A program made the position numbers and the translations under genes. Under the pieces are notes generated by a model. The model was not told where the DNA came from and did not search any database. It saw only the letters and a list, made by a program, of their open reading frames with translations. Shown one piece after another: positions 21,137 through 32,323 of a stretch of DNA of 64,000 bases. The DNA is from Anaspis maculata (Eukaryota > Arthropoda > Insecta > Coleoptera > Scraptiidae). The stretch lies in assembly GCA_949128115.1 (NCBI GenBank), contig OX421965.1, positions 5,757,253 through 5,821,252 of the forward strand, given 5' to 3'. Each line of letters opens with the position of its first letter. The first letter of the stretch is position 1.

Positions 21137-23412
21137 AGGCGCATCCACATAGGATTAGTGCAGTGGGACTGCGGGGGAACTGCGTAGGTAATAAACCAAT
21201 CTTACCACGAGGGTTCACATAGAATTAGTGCGGAACTAGCAACTTGACACGTCAGCTGCCGACCTGACGGAACAACCGTCGAACGGCTCTTTCTTGTAAC
21301 GTCTGAAATTTGGCATTCGCATCTCACAGTAGCAGATTTGTATTATCAGTCAAGTCATCACGCCGCAATAATAGCTTAGCAACGGAATCGTGAATAGGCT
21401 AGTGACCTTGATTTTTTTTATTTTTTTGAATGAAACTGCAATTTTTTATATGATTTATGGCGCAAACCGCAGCGAGATATCTCAATTCTAAGTGCCTTAA
21501 AAAAATTAAAATATAACGCTGCTGACGTCCCTGCCTCACATCTCCATCCCTGCTCCTCTCACTGCGACACTCGCATGCTGTGTTCGTTCCACGCGCAACG
21601 CTTATGAAAGAGATTATGACGTCACGCGGAATTTTGAAATCGCTGTAACAAATAGACGCGTGGAGAAAGTTAAATTTTTCTTCTTAAAACGAGTTTACTG
21701 ATGTGTACATGATAGCCCAATCATGGTGAAATCTCAAAATGGCACCAATGGTCAGTAGCCTGAAAATCGGCACGGGCATTGCGGAATGGCAGAAACCTTC
21801 AAACTTCTGCCATCCCAACTGCACTCCTACTGCCACTTGTTTCTACCGTAAGTCTATGTGAACGCTCAATGCAAAAACCTATAGTTCAGCTTTTCTACTA
21901 GTGGGAGCGGTACGCAAAAGCATACCGCATTTTGGAGTGCAGTAACGAGATTTTGCATGGGCGTACTTTATACCAAGACAAGCGATTTGACCCGCAGCAC
22001 TCGATATTTCGTCCCTTAGGGGGCCAATGGGGGCCCTCCAAATTTTCAAGATGCAAGAACTTTCACAAAATGATCATTGAGTATCGTCAGGTATGTCATA
22101 AGTGAAGCTTACGGGTCTATTGAAAATGTTTTCATCAAATGTCGTCGTGTCCGATTCATTCTTCACATTTGAAAAAAAAAATCTTTTGCAGAGGTCAAAA
22201 AAATTGTTTTTATTTTTTCTGCTGTGCAAGGAAACGATAAATTCATATGTTTTGTTGCGTTCCCAACTAAATCGCGTTCCGTAAGCCCAAATATGAAGAC
22301 AATTTTTTCGCAATATCATTTTCCCAAGAAGAGGTGACTTCTTCAGTACACTTTTTTCAACAGCATTTTTTTCAATGTTCCTAGTGGATAAGACTGTCAA
22401 TTTTCGCTGATATGAGAAGCTTGAACTCTTTTCTTAGTAATTTTCATGCAACATGGCTTCAAAACATACAAGAGAGCCCTAAAACTTTTGGGCCGTCAAA
22501 TTTTTGGCATGTTGATTTTGTAGTAGGGGAGACGCGCAAATAAATAAGATCTAGTCTAGGCGAATAAGTTCTACCGGAAAATATACCTACTTACACCTAA
22601 CGACTCTGCGTTTTGTTGTACTGCAATAAAACACGTCATGGAGGAATATTTTCTGTTGAAACCAAATCGCCTGTGCCTGCAGCCTGGATTGAATACTGGT
22701 CCGCGTCTCTCCTACTATAAAATCAAAATATCGTAAGTTGGACGGCCCAGCAGAAAATTTTTTTTTTGGGGCTCCCTTGGGCGTTTTAGAGTCATGATGC
22801 TTCACAACCACCAGGAAAAGAGTTCGAGGTCTCCATTCCTGCAAAAATAACGAGTGATATCCAGTGGGGACATAGAAAGAAATGCTCTTGGAAAAGAGGT
22901 ACTGAAGAGGTCACCACTTCTTTGAAAAATACCATTACAAGAAAAATTTCTTTACAATTAGGTTCAGGGAATGCGATTTAGTTGGGAACGCAACAGAACA
23001 TATGAATTTATCGTCTCCTTGCATAGAAAAAAAAATATAAAAACAGTTTTTTTGACCTCTGCCAAAGAAATTTTTTTTTCAAGTGTGAAGAATGAATCGG
23101 ACACAACGACAATTGATGAAAATATTTTCAATAGACCCGTAAGCTTTACTTATGACATGCATGACGATACTCAATGATCGTCATGTGAAAGTTCTTGCAT
23201 CTTGAAAATTTGGAGGGCCCCCATTGGCCCCCTAAGGGACAAAATATCGAGTGCTGCGGGTCAAATCGCTTGTCTTGGTATAAAGTATGCCCATACCAAA
23301 TCTCGTTACTGCACTCCAAAATGCAGTATCGATGTGTTTTTAGGTGTGTACCGCTTGCACTATACCATACCGTTGCCACTGCACTAATCACTAATCCTAT
23401 GTCGATGCGCCT
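21137..23412. mobile_element. Foldback TIR element, 2.28 kb, TTA target duplication
   Basis: The left end AGGCGCATCCACATAGGATT is mirrored by AATCCTATGTCGATGCGCCT at the right end. Both sides are flanked by TTA (21134-21136, 23413-23415), which fits PIF/Harbinger-type insertion. Long inverted arms pair 21880-22383 with 22862-23345, and the loop (22390-22860) has no recognised gene. The left arm holds an extra insert near 21209-21867 whose own ends (GAGGGTTCACATAGA and the complement of GAGCGTTCACATAGA) are inverted. Frames at 22074-22400 (-) and 22971-23177 (+) are the same arm read from each side, not genes. Confidence 0.8.
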
Positions 23413-23415
23413 TTA

Positions 23416-23681
23416 GATTCCAAGTGCTGCAGCCATAATTTTGCCCTAATAATTGTATTTTAGAAAGCATCAATTGGATTTCAGATTTTGGTCGTCAGTC
23501 TGACATTGGAATGCATCATTTGGATTTCAGATTGCGTCAATTGAAAATTAGAATAATCAATTAATCAAGTGATCAATTGTGATTGAACATAGTCAAAATA
23601 ATTTCGGAAAGCATCAATTGGAATTCAGATTCATCAAATGCAAATGAGAAATCGTCATTTGTATATTAGAACTCGTCAATT
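23416..23681. repeat. CAATTG-rich array, part 2 (left arm)
   Basis: Continuation of the same degenerate repeat after the foldback insertion, ending at the first copy of the target duplication AACTCGTCAATT (23670-23681). Confidence 0.7.
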
Positions 23682-24910
23682 CGGTATATCAAAACTCGGG
23701 ACAGCTGTTCAAAGTACTGGACAATTTAGATCGGACTCAAGCTGGATATTTGGCAAGTTTCTTGATTGGCTGTTTAAAACTCAGATCTTTTGTTTTGAAT
23801 GAATAAATTTATCCGTTTTATGCTCGGGTTTATGTATTTACTTTTTATATACTTTTTTGCCAATTGACTGTTAATTTTTTTTTCCCTCAAGTTTTTTTAC
23901 GACGCTTTGATTGCTGTGGTCATTAGCGCCGGCCGTATCTTGAGAGTTTAGTGTATTTTGATTATGTATTTGTTGCAGTGGTGAAATGAGGCATCTATAG
24001 GTGGATCAAGCGGACCATTCGCTTCATTCTGGGGCGAACTTCTCTGAGCAGAGAGTAATCTCGCTCATCGCGCTACAGTCTGCCTCATTGTAATATGAGA
24101 TAGGTAGAGTCCGTAGACTAGTTATTAGATCGTTCAAAGGTGGGTGGGACGGGTACTTATTTGAATTTGCAGTTCAGACTTCTGTATAGAGGGAAATGTC
24201 TTTTATGTATTTCAACAATGGTCTGTAACTGTGTTCTTCGATTAGTTTTGTTAGAGAGGTGCGATCGTGGAATCCAGCTGCCTCTCTGTGGCTTTTATAC
24301 TTGTTGCACTGATACAGAATGTGAGGTATCGTGATCTGGTGTCCGGCACAGGAGGAGCAAGTTGGGGGATTAGTTTTTTCAAGTAGATACGAGTGAGTCA
24401 GTTTTGAGTGTCCAGTCAGTAGTCGGTTAATGACCACCTCCTCTCTTCTGGATAATTGGATGTTTTTTGTTTTGTTGGGCCCGGATATAGTAAGTGGTCT
24501 ATATTCAGATTTTATGCGATTCCACTTGTCAGATATTGCCTTTTTGTAATTGTTTTTCAAGTCGTAATTTGTGGAAGGGATGTTGGGTTGGCTTTCTGTC
24601 GCTGTGGTAATTGAAGCTTCTTTGGCGCTTAGATCTGCGTTTTCATTCCCAAGGATACCAACGTGTGATGGGCACCAAACGATCTCAACGTGCTTTCCCG
24701 TTCCGATTGCTTTTGATAGAGTGTTTCTTCACTCTAGAGAGTGATAGAGAGAGATTATGTCTTTTCGCTTGATTTATGTTTCATTTCATGTTATTATGTT
24801 TCTTAATTATTTTCTATCTTCAATAATGGTTTTTGTCATAACAAAGAATCTTGTTATAAGAATGTATTATTCTTTATGAACAATAAATTAATAATAATAA
24901 TAATGATAAT
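23682..24910. mobile_element. Non-LTR retrotransposon insertion, probably 5'-inverted (twin priming)
   Basis: A 12-bp duplication, AACTCGTCAATT, flanks the insert (23670-23681, 24911-24922). The opposite arm of the host palindrome, near 25280, reads the complement of TTAGAACTCGTCAATTGG without interruption and so gives the empty site. The insert ends on the right with an AATAAATTAATAATAATAAT tail, so its 3' end points right. The RNase H coding piece nevertheless lies on the minus strand (24174-24728). An inverted 5' segment joined to a plus-oriented 3' segment near 24730 is the classic twin-priming product. A later inversion or two separate insertions would be the alternatives. Confidence 0.65.
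24174..24728 (-). pseudogene. Non-LTR retrotransposon RNase H C-terminus and terminal CCHC-like domain
   Basis: The minus-strand frame is open from 24728 (a TGA lies just upstream at 24731-24729) to its stop at 24174. The first part has the end of a retroelement RNase H domain, with VEIVWCPSHVGILGNENADL including the conserved SHxGxxGNExAD. The second part has the usual downstream module, NRLLTGHSKLTHSYLL followed by PPTCSSC and PHILYQCNKY, which resembles the zinc-binding tail of I/Jockey-type elements. RNase H removes the RNA template during target-primed reverse transcription. The reverse transcriptase is missing, so this is a 5'-truncated fragment. The ATG at 24560 is not the natural start. 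Confidence 0.85.
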
Positions 24911-24922
24911 AACTCGTCAATT

Positions 24923-25003
24923 GGATTTCAGAATTAACCATTCAGATTTAATTGAAGAGCAATAGTTGAAATTTAGAAGGTATCAGTTGGATTTCAGACT
25001 GTG
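24923..25003. repeat. CAATTG-rich array, part 3 (end of left arm)
   Basis: Last portion of the left arm. TTGAAATTTAGAAGGTATCA and GACTGTGAG here are mirrored at 25180-25218. Confidence 0.75.
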
Positions 25004-25046
25004 AGCCCCGAATACATACGAGTAAGTTCGGCCAACACGTTGGGTC

Positions 25047-25136
25047 GTGGAACGACCGTGGCCAAGTGATTGCACATGTCGCTTTCAATGTGAAAGGGTC
25101 CGGGTTCTAATCCTGGCGCAGCCCAAATCTTTTTTT
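25047..25136 (+). repeat. tRNA-like sequence with Pol III boxes and T-run, in the palindrome loop
   Basis: An A-box-like TGGCCAAGTGATTG (25059-25072) is followed about 30 bases later by a B-box-like GGTTCTAATCC (25103-25113). CCGGG-TTCTAAT-CCTGG folds into a 5-bp stem with a 7-base loop, as a T arm should. A run of seven T (25130-25136) could end Pol III transcription. I could not fold a full acceptor stem, so a tRNA-derived SINE head or tRNA pseudogene is more likely than a working tRNA. Confidence 0.5.
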
Positions 25137-25172
25137 CTCGTTATTTTTTCCCTTTCACGCAGATATCAGTGA

Positions 25173-25420
25173 CTCACAGTCTAAAATCAAACTGATACCT
25201 TCTAAATTTCAATTGACTCCTTCTAAAATTCAACTGTTGCTCTTCAATTAAATCTGATGATCAATTCTGAAATCCAATTGACGAGTTCTAATATACAAAT
25301 GACGATTTCTCATTTGCATTTGATGAATCTGAATTCCAATTGATGCTTTCCGAAATTATATTGACTATTTCCAAATTACAAATGATCACTTCTAAAATTA
25401 ATTTAAATAATTAAAATTGA
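25173..25420. repeat. CAATTG-rich array, right (inverted) arm
   Basis: The complement of the left arm: CTCACAGTCTAAAATC, then CTTCTAAATTTCAATTG, AATCCAATTGACGAGTTCTA and CATTTGATGAATCTGAATTC follow in reversed order. It keeps the sequence that was split on the other arm, so it records the state before the two insertions. Confidence 0.8.
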
Positions 25421-27472
25421 TAAAATAAATTTCACGGCTTTCTTCTTTAGGACGGCTGTGGAAATTGACGTTTATTTTGGAAATAACGCTTTTTGTTAAC
25501 AAAATCGAGTCTCACAGGCTCCCAGCATTTTGGCAAGGCTTGCTGATGACTCTTGAGCTGCAAACTGAATTTGTCTTACCAAACGCATTATTCCCTACAC
25601 ATTTTCAGTTTGTGTAGCTCTAATGACAAAAGCTACGAAATTGATCATATCTGCGTAATGCCACGTAATGTCGTACAAAAGTGTCGATGCGAGTTCTGTG
25701 TCCATTGTTCATGCACGCTATATTCGGGTAGTGTGGGCCAACTAGGTAAGAAAGCTTCTTCACTTCTTATTTTTGCATGGTAGGATGACTTTTTGGAGGA
25801 AAAATAAACTGACAAGGTGAGGGGCGACGGCTGATGGCACCTGCAAAGTTTTGAAGCGAAACTATCAGCGGCCCTCAGCCGTATCAAGTGTCAAGTTACT
25901 CTCAGTATTTCTGATGTTATTATGACTTAATGTCAAATCACAAGCCATGGTTGTCAGTTTGTTTTTGGTTTTGGCTGCCAGATTGTGATAATCAGAAGCT
26001 CTGTAAACGCGCAGCATGGATATAGGTTTACCAATTATTTTGTAGCCATTGTGTCATATTTCATGCGTAATAATAATTGATACACCATCAGTTTGTCGGT
26101 CGGTATATCGTTAAACGCGTAAATCAACCAAACAGTTGAATCTAATTGTAATTTCGGTTTCAAATTTCCTCCTCGGTCTGTGTGCGGTCTCCGGGGCCGG
26201 TTGGCTACAGCATCATGCCGGCCATTATCTCGAAATTAGAGTTCGAGAGAAATGTTAATCGGTGCCTGTATCATCGAGCTCGATTACTTCGGAATATTTA
26301 AATCAGGTTTGAAACTTTAATCGATAATTTAATACCCAGCTTTGATCAGTATCAAGCAGTATTATACGTAAATCATTATGGCCGGTGTTTTTTATAAAAT
26401 TGTGAATTGCAGTGTGCTATGAAACTCAAAACGTATGTCCGCGACGTGATTAAAATTGCGCTGTTGAGGCGGTCGGCCAGGCAACGCGGGAAGATTAATC
26501 AAGTCGGGGATAGAGCCCACTTGCATAGCTAACTACAAAGTTCATAATTTGGAAGGAGAAAAAAAAAACACCCGGTATATGCCTACATATTATTGTATGC
26601 GTTGTTCAAAAAGCTATTCCGTGATTAGCGGTTCCGTTTCAGTGGGGCTTATTTTTCGTTGTGGATGGCAAAACAAAATTGGATCATGAACGAAATAGCG
26701 TGGATGTTTAATCATCTCCGTTTCCAACAGAAGCCAAGTGAAGTTCATTTTTATTATTTTATTATGGCTTGCTGTACGTTTTATTAAACCCCTGTATCGT
26801 GTAGGTGTACTTGCTGTTTTATCGAACATTATTCTTATGATTTGGTGAGCTTCACTCGTGTATTTATGGGAAGAGCAAAAACATTTTCAGTAGGTAAAAC
26901 ATAATTATGAAAATGAATTTCTTCTCGGTAAAAATGAAACAGGAAAAAGCGTAATTAAATGAACACTAAAACGACTAATAAATTATAGTTGTGAAGCAGT
27001 AAAATAATATAAAAAGACGACGTTGAATCCTAGTCTCGGTTGTGCCGCGCTCGAGGCCGCGCTTGAAACTTTGAGTCAGTTAACAAAAAATGTTATGGCA
27101 ATAGTGAAAAGGTATTGCAGAAAAATAAACTGAAGATTTTCACAAAACAGTTGAATTTTTTATTCAGCTTAGCTACTTATTGAGACCTAGGATACTTCTT
27201 TTCTAAAGTTTCTTTCTCGGTTTCTCCTAGTTCCACCATTCCACACCATCCAATCATGCTGAAAAAAATAAATAATCTAGACGCTTCTGAGTATATTGAG
27301 GCAATAAAAGTTGCCGCAATATTGGTCAAATAACATTTTTTCCTGACAGTCATAGCTTGAGAAGGACGTAAGCGATTCTTTCCAGAGTTGCGGCTTGCCG
27401 GAGCTGGTACGACAGGCTAGTCCCCTATAATAGTCCGTAGGTATTGCATTTTGTCCTTTCCAAGCGGAGGAA
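25421..27472. other. About 2 kb without recognised repeats or genes
   Basis: This is one of the few low-repeat stretches. Around 26160-26480 the sequence is balanced in composition with homeodomain-like TAAT/ATTA words and CATTATGGCCGG. It could be host intronic or intergenic regulatory DNA. Frames (for example 25645-25887 and 26614-26829 on minus) are short and unrecognised. A GC patch with GCCGCGCTCGAGGCCGCGC lies near 27050. Confidence 0.35.
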
Positions 27473-27480
27473 CCTCGGGT

Positions 27481-28761
27481 TAGTGTTGCACGAGACGAGA
27501 TCGAGACGAGATTTCACCCGATCTCGTCTCGATCTCGATTTATTTTCAAAACTTCAATCTCGTCTCGATCTCGTCTCGGCGATCAGAACAACAATCTCGA
27601 TCTCGGCTCGAGAATCTCGATCTCGACTCGAGATTCTCGAGTTATTTTAGCATCTTCAATTACATTCACTATAATTTAAATATCTACCTGCAACTCTCTG
27701 TATTATCTATTTATATTGTTTGTACCTAGTCCAAGTGACACATCATTTAGCATATTTCAGGTATTTTACCTGTTCGAACATCGAACTATCAGTGTTAGAT
27801 GTGTCGGGCTGCACACGAGCGCCAAACCTATACTACTTTCCTATACAATAATACCTAATAATAACAATAACATCGAAACACTACTTACTTACTTATACTT
27901 ACATTGTAAATAAGGAATGATTAAATATACATACATACATACATACATACAACACTTTCTTCCGTTTCATCTCATTCTGAAATTAAATTTTGGCTCGTCT
28001 CGCATTATTCTGAAGTATGATACCCACAACCGCGTGCTGGTCGTTCCGTCACTTCCGCCCTTGAATATAGCTATAGTATTGTGTTGAGCTTTATATCGTA
28101 CCTCCCTGTAATAAAAATGTTGCCGACCATCGATATAACCGTACTTGCAATAAATCAACAGAGGAGAAAAAACAACCATAGGTATCTAGTGAATGGCAGT
28201 ATTATTTTTCACCCAACATGAAAGGCCCAAAAACTGGAACTATAAGGATGGGCTACATTCCTGACATCATGTAGGTACTTCTGTTATGATCGTAAACTTT
28301 TAACAATGAACGTGAAATTTAGAAAAATGTTTATTAATAACTAATAAGCTTGCTCTGTAAAGAAGTTCAGAGCGAAAGATGATTCATTTCGCAAAAATTA
28401 AAGGTTATTACGAAACATTACTAGCAAACATAAAATGATGAGACGGGTAGGTCTTGTTGTGAGACTTCAAAGTACAAAACCTTGATTTTTTTTGAAAAAA
28501 ATCCCTAGAAAAGGATAATGTTCATCAAAAGACTGAAGGGAAATGAAATAAATCCGTTGGAAACTTTTTCAGTAATTTGAAAAAAAAAATGAGGTCGAGA
28601 GTCGAGAATCGAGATTTTTCTCGGCGAGATTCTCGTATCGGCAGTTTTATTCTCGTCTCGATCTCGAATCTCGTCGCCTTGATCTCGTCTCGATCTCGTC
28701 TCGAATCTCGAGGCGAGATCGAGACGAGATCGAGAATCGAGACGAGATTCGTGCAACACTA
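27481..28761. mobile_element. Non-autonomous hAT element, 1281 bp, 8-bp target duplication
   Basis: The left end TAGTGTTGCACGAGACGAG is mirrored by TTCGTGCAACACTA at the right end. CCTCGGGT occurs on both sides (27473-27480, 28762-28769), the 8-bp duplication expected for hAT. Both subterminal regions (27490-27640 and 28590-28750) are packed with GATCTCGTCTCGA words in both orientations, a layout typical of hAT transposase binding sites but unusually dense. The centre includes an ATAC microsatellite (27927-27950) and no transposase. Confidence 0.9.
27927..27950. repeat. (ATAC)6 microsatellite
   Basis: Six ATAC units inside the hAT element. Confidence 0.95.
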
Positions 28762-28769
28762 CCTCGGGT

Positions 28770-29401
28770 GGAACGGTACTTCTAGAGCATCCTTATTTTT
28801 TGCTTGATGTGAATGAACAACGGACTGTTTCTGAAAAAACTGTAGGCATAATTATGGATGTAATTGAACGGATTCAAGGATTTGGACTGAAGTCACCGTT
28901 TGTATCCTCTTCCTCTTGAGAAAGTGCCTGCAGCTCTGTTGATATCTCGAGCCACACAATGTCTTAATGGCCCTCTTCTGAAGAAAAATCTTGATCACGT
29001 AACACGTTCAAACTTTCCTTTGCCACTAAATCGCTAAACTACTAACCCAGCCGAGAACCCATCTTTCTCTTGTTAAATGTGTTTGATTTCTTTGTCCGAC
29101 GATTTCGCCGTCAACTGTCAAGCTGCAGCTGCCGTCTGTCAAAAAAACCGGCGCATGCTTCCCTCACATGAAGAGAGCCGGTAACTACCATATTGATCTT
29201 TGTTTTGTCCGTATCAAACCATACTCTCAGGGCCGGCAACTTTGGATTTGAACGTGTGGTGCTGACTATTGAATATTTCAGAAAAAGGACTGCGGAGGGG
29301 GGGGGGGGGGGGGCGCAGGCGATTTGAAATTTAGAAGTCTGAACTTGAAAAAAAAATTATTCAGGACACGTCATATTTGAATAAAATATACCTACTATAG
29401 G
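28770..29401. other. Possible reverse transcriptase remnant (minus) and unclassified DNA
   Basis: On the minus strand around 29230-29110 the words DTDKTKINMVVTG and LTVDGEIV in neighbouring frames resemble the segment after the YxDD box of non-LTR reverse transcriptases. The match is short and broken. A G-run lies at 29296-29313. Nothing else is supported. Confidence 0.2.
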
Positions 29402-29403
29402 TA

Positions 29404-29765
29404 CAGGCTGTCCCAAAATAAAGTAGCCAAACGCATATGGGAGATAGCCCGGAAGAAATTAGAGGCCCCCACATATTTTTTTCGGCATCCGAATTTTTTC
29501 TATTTTTTTTATTTTAATTTTAATTTGTTTTACTACTGGTTGGAATCAAGTAAAATTGTGCTAATAAGTGGGGAACCATTCTAAACAAGTCTCTGGCGAA
29601 TTTCAGCCAAATACTTCGACCCGTTTATGGATTATTCATGAATGACCAATAAAAAAGTCGAATTTTGAAGAGCTGTATCTCGTTCAATATTGAGCTCTCG
29701 CAAAAAAATAATATAGAGGTCTTTAAGTGTCTTCTGGACTTCCGTAGGCCGTTGGCTACTTCATT
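29404..29765. mobile_element. MITE, mariner-like, GGCTGTCCCAAAATAAAGTA termini
   Basis: GTCCCAAAATAAAGTAGCCAA on the left is the inverted partner of TTGGCTACTTCATTCTGGGAC on the right, with one or two mismatches per ten bases. TA flanks both ends. It is non-coding and about 360 bases long. It abuts the next MITE. Confidence 0.7.
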
Positions 29766-29769
29766 CTGG

Positions 29770-30332
29770 GACACCTATACAGGGTGATTCAAAAATGGCG
29801 CATTTCCTCCCGTGTACGTTGTGGGAGACGTTGAGGGAGCACGGAAAAAATAGTAAAAAAAATTGGCTCATTTATCCTTCGAGTTACGAAGAGGTGAAGT
29901 TGAGAATTTAACTTCTTCAGTTTGCATGATTTTAAAGCAAAGCATTGTTACTTGCGAAGAGTCACATGTCATTAGTAGTTCCCGATTGAAAATTTCTCTT
30001 GCAATTGAGATTTGAGTCGTATTTTCAAAATTCAAAATTCGTCTTCCACCTCAAATTTGCCGTGAAAATACATTTGGCAAGTATGTTTGGTATGGTCTGG
30101 CAGGTTCTACGGAGTTTCCAGGGTAACAATGCAATAATGCTATTGTGATGTACCTCTTTGATCTAAAGGTGCGAGGTAAGTACTAATGCGATGCTGCCAG
30201 ATTGGACAGATTTGTTTTTGTTAATAACTTGCAAATCGAAGCCGATTAATTTTTTTAATTATTTTTCCCATGCTCCGTTAACGTCCACTATAACGTGCCC
30301 GAAAGGAAATGCGCCATTTTTGAATCACCCTG
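29770..30332. mobile_element. MITE, mariner-like palindrome, CAGGGTGATTCAAAAATGG termini
   Basis: TA + CAGGGTGATTCAAAAATGGC at 29768 is mirrored by GCGCCATTTTTGAATCACCC then TG + TA at 30334. Arms pair further inward (GACGTTGAGGGAGCACGG against CCGTTAACGTCC). Non-coding, 563 bases. Confidence 0.85.
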
Positions 30333-30334
30333 TA

Positions 30335-32088
30335 TAACATAGGGTTAACAATACATAAATACAACTTTCAAAATAAAACTAAAATTCTCGAAATTGGTGA
30401 ATTGGAGTGCTATGGCGCTAATTTCAATTTTTGCATTTTTCACATGTGGTGCTCAGCATTACCTCTTCGGATTACGTGTGGTGCTCGAGCACGTCAGCAC
30501 CACTATTGTTGCCGGCCCTGCATACTCTTGCGTCATCCATGATGCTAAGCAATCCACGTGTCACTTATCTTCTCACCTGTCGAATTAGTGATTTGTGACA
30601 TCACCTTTCCTCAACCTCACCATGAAACCTGCACCTGCAAATTGCAAAATTCAAAAGTCAGTGTTTTTTTGTCGGTAATAATTGCAACAGCTCATTTTTC
30701 ACTTCAAATGAGGAGTACCCTTTTTAGGATATAATCGAGCTGTTTCAAGTTGGCTCTTGAGCATAACGGCAGTTGAATGTGCACCGGTGCAATTGAACAA
30801 AATTTGCATTCGGTGCGTTTGTGTGTGCAAAAGGCATCCATGTGCATGTGTGTATTCCGCCGTAATGCGTACAGAACGGCCTCCCGCGATTCCGCAAAAC
30901 GCCCGCCTCGTATCCCGTCAAATGGCGGAGGATTAACGGGCGTTTTAGCTTATTTAAACGGTCGCCATAAATTGCATCCTGCGTTTCCGGCATTTAGTTA
31001 TGCTGCATTGTGTTTGTGCCGTGGCACAGGGGCGCCGTGCACTCCTTTGTTTCGGAACGGAGTTTTTTTCTGCAGCTTTTTGGGGCATTGTTTCGAATTT
31101 TTTTCGTGTTTCTTTTTGTTCGCGCTGCGATTTTCCCGGAATGATTGTGTTCCGACAATTTTGCTTGGAATATTTCACGGAAATAACCAAGCCGGCGGCG
31201 CACGTAAATAAGCTTTTTTTCGAGCTTTGTGCTTTACGTGTAGGTACAGGTGTAAAGCCGGTACCCATACCTCTCTGATAATTTAATTATTTTCTGCGTA
31301 CAGCGTACAACAACGTAGGTCGGTTCTATAAAACGGTTTTTTTCCACATCTGAAAAATATACACAAACGTGGGATGGATGTGTCGAGAATATGGAAAATG
31401 TTGAATATTTTACGAAGCAGGCTTTTAATGCCTGGCGTGCAAATTATTTTTCCAAGCTCACTGCTTTTATTCATCTGGTTTTTATTCGCAGCTCGGTTTT
31501 ATAGACGTTTTCAACGTAATGTTGGTGCTTAGATTGCAATAGTAATTATATTGAAACCTCCCTGTAAGAATAGGGTAATGAAAGTGGGGGTTTATTCAAG
31601 GGATGATTAGTTTTCAAACGACCTGAAAAAAGCTTGAGTTGCATCTACCCGCAGGACCGAAGAGGCTCGAGAAAGGCCCGGTGAAAGTGTGGCTCGAAAT
31701 CGAAAAAAATCATTTGTAGAGAAATACGCTTGGTCTTGAAGGGTCTTTTCCAAAATTTGTAGAGCGTGGTCGTGAAGGGGGACCATTCCTTGTGACATCC
31801 CCCTCGCCCGTCAAATGGCGGCTCGGCGGTCAATGCTAGTTTCGGTAGAGCGACTATACAGGGTCTTTTTTTCAGCAATGTCACTATTCCGGAAGCTTCT
31901 GGTAAACAAAGTACGCAACTTTTTGACAAAGGCATGGCAGCATCTTATAGTTTACAGTTTCAAGTTTTGTCTGACACTACAATCATGGTTGGCAGTCATC
32001 AACTTCTTGTACACGATGCCAAGAGCCTGAAAGTTGCAAATTTTTTGTTTCTTCATTTTGAAATTCAAAATTGTTATTATTTGTTGTT
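30335..32088. other. About 1.75 kb of largely unique DNA, no gene identified
   Basis: The part 30760-31280 is more GC-balanced and has frames on both strands (30777-31211 plus, 30954-31268 minus), none with a recognised domain. Overlapping frames on both strands argue against simple coding. At 31640-31860 short frames on the minus strand are also unrecognised, and at 31856 there is one TACAGGGTC terminus-like word. Confidence 0.35.
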
Positions 32089-32323
32089 ACCCCTTGTTAT
32101 TCACTCATGTTATTCAGAGCTCCTAATTGAGCCCCCTTGTGTCTTTATGTTCAATAAGCCCCCTTACGTTCCGAAGCCTTGTGTGGGGCTTCTTGTTTTT
32201 TCGAGTGTTTTTTTTTGTTATCCATCTTGCGACGAATTTTCCTAGCACACCTGCCTGGTGACTACTTTATAGCATTTTAAACCCTGCTAAGCCCCCCTGT
32301 GTCGGTTCGATCTAACAAGCTAT
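32089..32323 (+). repeat. Perfect 235-bp inverted repeat, left copy
   Basis: Base for base the reverse complement of 37560-37794, including a homopolymer of nine bases. It belongs to the degenerate CAAGGGGGCTC array found to the right and looks like an inverted duplicate of part of it. A shared 51-codon frame in both copies is a consequence of identity, not evidence for a gene. Confidence 0.95.

Noticed and set aside
22074..23177. Similar peptides encoded at 22074-22400 (-) and 22971-23177 (+)
   Set aside because: Mirror arms of the foldback element, not paralogous genes.
25047..25136. Functional tRNA gene
   Set aside because: T arm and boxes are recognisable but no complete acceptor stem or anticodon arm could be folded by eye.
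28900..29240. Non-LTR reverse transcriptase relic on the minus strand
   Set aside because: Only short fragments in shifting frames resemble the family. Too weak for a gene call.
30777..31268. Opposed frames of 144 and 104 codons
   Set aside because: Both strands are open over the same bases and neither shows a known domain. More likely non-coding host DNA.
31934..32245. Identical 51-residue stretch in frames at 31934-32245 (+) and 37638-37865 (-)
   Set aside because: Explained by the perfect 235-bp inverted repeat. The sequence is part of a tandem array.
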